A stretch of 24,807 bases of DNA from Poronia punctata (taxonomy: Eukaryota > Ascomycota > Sordariomycetes > Xylariales > Xylariaceae), in assembly GCA_022579005.1 (NCBI GenBank), contig MU401831.1, positions 1 to 24,807 on the forward strand, given 5' to 3'. The notes beneath the pieces are model-generated. The model worked only from the letters and a program-made list of their open reading frames with translations. It made no database searches and had not been told where the DNA came from. Within the stretch, counting starts at the first letter, position 1. The number at the start of each line of letters is the position of its first letter. The position numbers and the translations under genes were made by a program. Below, piece after piece: positions 21,970-24,807 of the stretch.

Positions 21970-21985
21970 AAAAAAAAAAAAAAAA
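21970..21985 (+). other. Purine run before right LTR of element D
   Basis: Sixteen A in a row, five bases (CTTTA) before the LTR. This is a likely remnant of the polypurine tract after G-to-A mutation. Confidence 0.5.
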
Positions 21986-21990
21986 CTTTA

Positions 21991-22219
21991 TATTATAAGC
22001 TAAAAGCTTAAGGTTATTATATTAGCACGTTAGCTATTACTTTAGCTTATAAGCATTGCTTAGCAATGCTTAGCTTAAAATAAAGTAGCTAAATAGCTAT
22101 ATAAGCGTATAAGTAGTGCATGCACAACTTGTTATATTTTCCTTTTTTTTTTGTTAGCTAAAAAGTAAACTTTATTTAAACTATACTAACAAGTGCACTA
22201 TTGCTATTAACCTATTATA
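21991..22219 (+). repeat. Element D right (3') LTR, 229 bp
   Basis: Starts TATTATAAGC (mutated TG) and ends CCTATTATA. It is the same length as the left LTR and differs only by transitions. The hairpin is at 22051-22071. Confidence 0.9.
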
Positions 22220-22224
22220 TTTAG
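22220..22224. repeat. Target-site duplication of element D, right copy
   Basis: TTTAG, matching 15256-15260. Confidence 0.85.
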
Positions 22225-24807
22225 CTAGCTTTTAAGTATTATATTTTATTAGCTAGCTTTTTTATTTTATTAAATATTTTTATTTACTTTAGTTTTTTTA
22301 ATATTAAATAATATTATTTACTACTTATTTTTTTAGTTTATTTTTTAATTTAAATAGCGCTATTTTGCTAGCAACTTTTAGCTAGTTTATTTATAGCTTA
22401 AGTAATAATATAAAAAACATATTATAAACTTAAAAATAAATTTTAAGTAATTAAATTTAGTATGCTTAAATTTTACTTTTTAAAAACTTTAACTTAAATA
22501 TATATAAAAAATAGCTTTTTTTATACTTAAACTTAAAGTATATTATTAATAACTTTATTATATTACTTACTTAAAACTTTTTTAATATATAATGCTTATT
22601 ATAATATTTTTATATTAACTTTATTACTTACTTTTAATACTTATAAACTATATAGTATATAGTTTTTATTTATTATAGCTTTTTTTTACTTTTTAAATAT
22701 TAAATTAAAGCTGCTTTAATATATACTTAATATTTTTTAAATAATATTTATATAGCGCTTTAAATAATAAATAGCTTATAATAGCATATTAGCTATTATT
22801 ATATATAAACTTAGCTTTTATTAATATTTTAGTTTAGCTATTTAGCTTATTATTATAAAAAGTATAAAAGTACTTTTTTAAAGTTTAGTATATTTATTTT
22901 ATTTAGCTATTAGTTTAAAAGTATTATATAATAAATAGCTATTAATATATTTTTTATATTTTATAAAACTTTTTTTAAAATTTATTTATAATAAGTTTGT
23001 TTTTATTATTTATAATTTTTTTAAAAAACTTATATTAGCAGTTTACTTTATAATATATAATTATTTTAAGCTTAGTAATTTTAAGCATTTTTTATATAAA
23101 AATAAATAATACTATTTTTATAAACTAGTTTATAATAATTAAAATTATATTATAAACATTACTATTTACTTTTATATATAAAAGTAGTTTTATAATAAAA
23201 TTTAAGCTAATTTTTTAAAAAAGCTAGTTTAATAAAAATAATTACTAAAGCTTTTTATAAAGCTTATGCTTTAATTTTTAAAATTTCTTATATTATATAT
23301 AGCTAGCAACATATTTTTAAACGTTTTATTTTAAGCTTTTTTAATAAAACTTATATTATAATAACTTAGCTATTTTAGTTTTTTTTATATACTTAGCTTA
23401 TAAGTTATTATAGTACTAATATAATAGTTGCTTTATTAAAGCTTTTTAAGCTAAAATTACTAGTTATTTTTTAAAATATAATATACTTTTATTATTAATA
23501 TAATATTTTTTATATATTTTAGCTTTATAGTATATAATTTTTACTAGCTTTATAAAAATAATTTTTTTAGCTTATAGTTTATAAACTATTTTATAATATT
23601 ATATTAAAGCTGCTAGTTTAAAAGCTATTTTATTTTAAGCTAAATTTTTAGCTTTAGTATATAAAACATATTAATTTTAAATAATAGCTTTAGCTTTTTT
23701 TTAAAAAAAAGCAATTTTTATACTTTTAGTAGTAGCTTTTATTAAATAAGTTACTACTATTATTTATATAGTATATAATATATAAGTTAAGCATATATAT
23801 TAGTACTTTTTACTTTTTTACTTTTAAAAATTATTTATAATTATATAATAAAAGTTTAGCGCTTTATAAGCTTATAAGTTTATAATTTATTTTTTCTTTA
23901 TTAAATAATCTAATAAGTATTAATTTAATTAAGCTTTTTAATTTATTTTAATAGTATAAGCTAATATTTTACTTTTTTTTAAATAAAACTTTTATTAATA
24001 ACTATTATATTTTTTATAAAAGCTTGCTAACTAGTTAAAGCTTTTTTTTAATATTAGTATTATATTTTTATATTAAATCTTTTTAGCTATATAATCTAGC
24101 TTTTTAATAGTTTATTTACTAAGTTTAATATGTTTAATTAATATTTTATATTAAAATTAAACTATACTAGCTTATATACTTAGTAAACAAGCTTTTTTAA
24201 AAAGTTTTGCGCTAGTAAGTTAACTATACTTTTTAAAGCTATATAATTTATTTATATTATAAAAGTTTTATTTATTTTTTTAAAGTATTATTACTAGTGC
24301 TTATAGCTTTTTATAATTATTAAAAGTTTTTGCTAGCTTATTACTTACTTAGTTTTTATATTTATAAGCTTTTATAACTAATAAATAACTAGTTTTTATA
24401 TTTTTTTATAAAAGTATAATAATATTTTTAATATTATTTTTATTAATATTTTTTTTTAATATTTAAATAGCTATTTTAGTAATAAAAAATAGTTATAAAT
24501 ATAAAAGCTTTTTTTATATTTTTAAATGCTTAATTTACTTTTAAAGTTTACTTAAAAATGTATACTAGTAAAGTATAACCTTTTAAAATTGCTATAATTA
24601 GCATAATAACGTTTATATACTTAGCTATAAACTTTTTATAAAAGTTTATAAACTTTAAAAATATTTATATATTATATATTAAAATTAATACTTTTTACTT
24701 TTAAATAATAGCAACTTTTTAAAAATTTATTTTTATTTTTTTAGTTATAATAATAAACTTTAAAAACTTTATTTTAATTTTAAAAAACTTATATTTTAAT
24801 AGCTTTA
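22225..24807 (-). mobile_element. Family B' element, internal segment (right of element D)
   Basis: Resumes family B' after the element D insertion: CTAGCTTTTAAGTATTATA continues the collinear match to the left copy. Up to about 23013 it aligns, reversed, with positions 1-790. Beyond that it covers a further 5' part of the element not present elsewhere in the window and runs off the edge. AT-rich with stops in all frames. A patch near 23880-23915 keeps TTTCTTTATT, but nothing is identifiable as an enzyme. The 5' LTR and the continuation of element A should lie to the right. Confidence 0.65.

Larger units (their letters stand above)
15261..22219 (+). mobile_element. Element D, complete 6959-bp Ty3/Gypsy retrotransposon (dead)
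   Basis: Full-length element with two 229-bp LTRs (15261-15489 and 21991-22219) and the target duplication TTTAG. The order on the plus strand is gag region, reverse transcriptase (about 17466-18300), RNase H region, then integrase (about 19280-20010), which defines Ty3/Gypsy. A purine run (21970-21985) stands just before the right LTR. The LTRs differ at about 20 of 229 sites, all transitions, no indels. The internal region is saturated with TAA/TAG at convertible codons, but the pol frame itself shows no obvious frameshift over about 900 bp, so death was by point mutation. It inserted into family B'. Confidence 0.9.

Noticed and set aside
1..24807. Mitochondrial or bacterial AT-rich genome
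   Set aside because: No rRNA, tRNA or conserved mitochondrial genes, all frames closed, LTR elements with transition-only divergence, and Ty3/Gypsy pol remains all point to fungal nuclear heterochromatin.

Overview
The window is an extremely AT-rich block of transposon remains with no intact gene. It looks like a repeat-induced point mutation (RIP) compartment of a filamentous ascomycete (Pezizomycotina) genome. By eye G+C is roughly 10-20% in most lines. TpA is everywhere, CpA and TpG are scarce, and all six frames are full of TAA and TAG, which are the stops RIP makes from CAA, CAG and TGG. The longest open frame is a 61-codon stretch that reads as chance. I cannot name the species. No rRNA, tRNA, CRISPR array or host gene was seen.

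Layout, left to right. Positions 1-2667 hold the 3' part of a plus-strand element, here called family B. It ends in a polypurine tract and a ~232-bp terminal repeat that starts TG. Positions 2668-3605 are unassigned. Positions 3606-3955 are a lone inverted copy of the family B terminal repeat. It carries a 101-bp GC-rich insertion with a perfect 16-bp target duplication, which is SINE-like. Positions 3956-4740 are unassigned but include a less mutated island at about 4531-4730. From about 4740 to 10258, and again from 13065 to 13431, lies a minus-strand Ty3/Gypsy element (element A) with recognisable integrase, reverse transcriptase and gag-like remains. Element A is split at 10259-13059 by a complete 2801-bp LTR element (element C: two 178-bp LTRs, 5-bp target duplication CTATA).

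At 13432 a second, minus-strand copy of family B (B') begins with its 3' LTR and runs off the right edge of the window. It is split at 15261-22219 by a complete 6959-bp plus-strand Ty3/Gypsy element (element D: two 229-bp LTRs, 5-bp duplication TTTAG). D has clear reverse transcriptase and integrase remains. The left-hand copy of B retains the uninterrupted sequence at the site where D inserted (about 792-808), so the nesting can be proved within the window.

Order of events inferred: A came first. C and B' inserted into A, and D inserted into B'. The 101-bp insertion hit the lone B repeat. RIP-type C-to-T mutation then acted on everything: the LTR pairs of C and D differ only by transitions (about 29 of 178 and 20 of 229 sites) with no indels. 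The two places that look later than, or spared by, RIP are the 101-bp insertion and a perfect 13-bp tandem array inside D.
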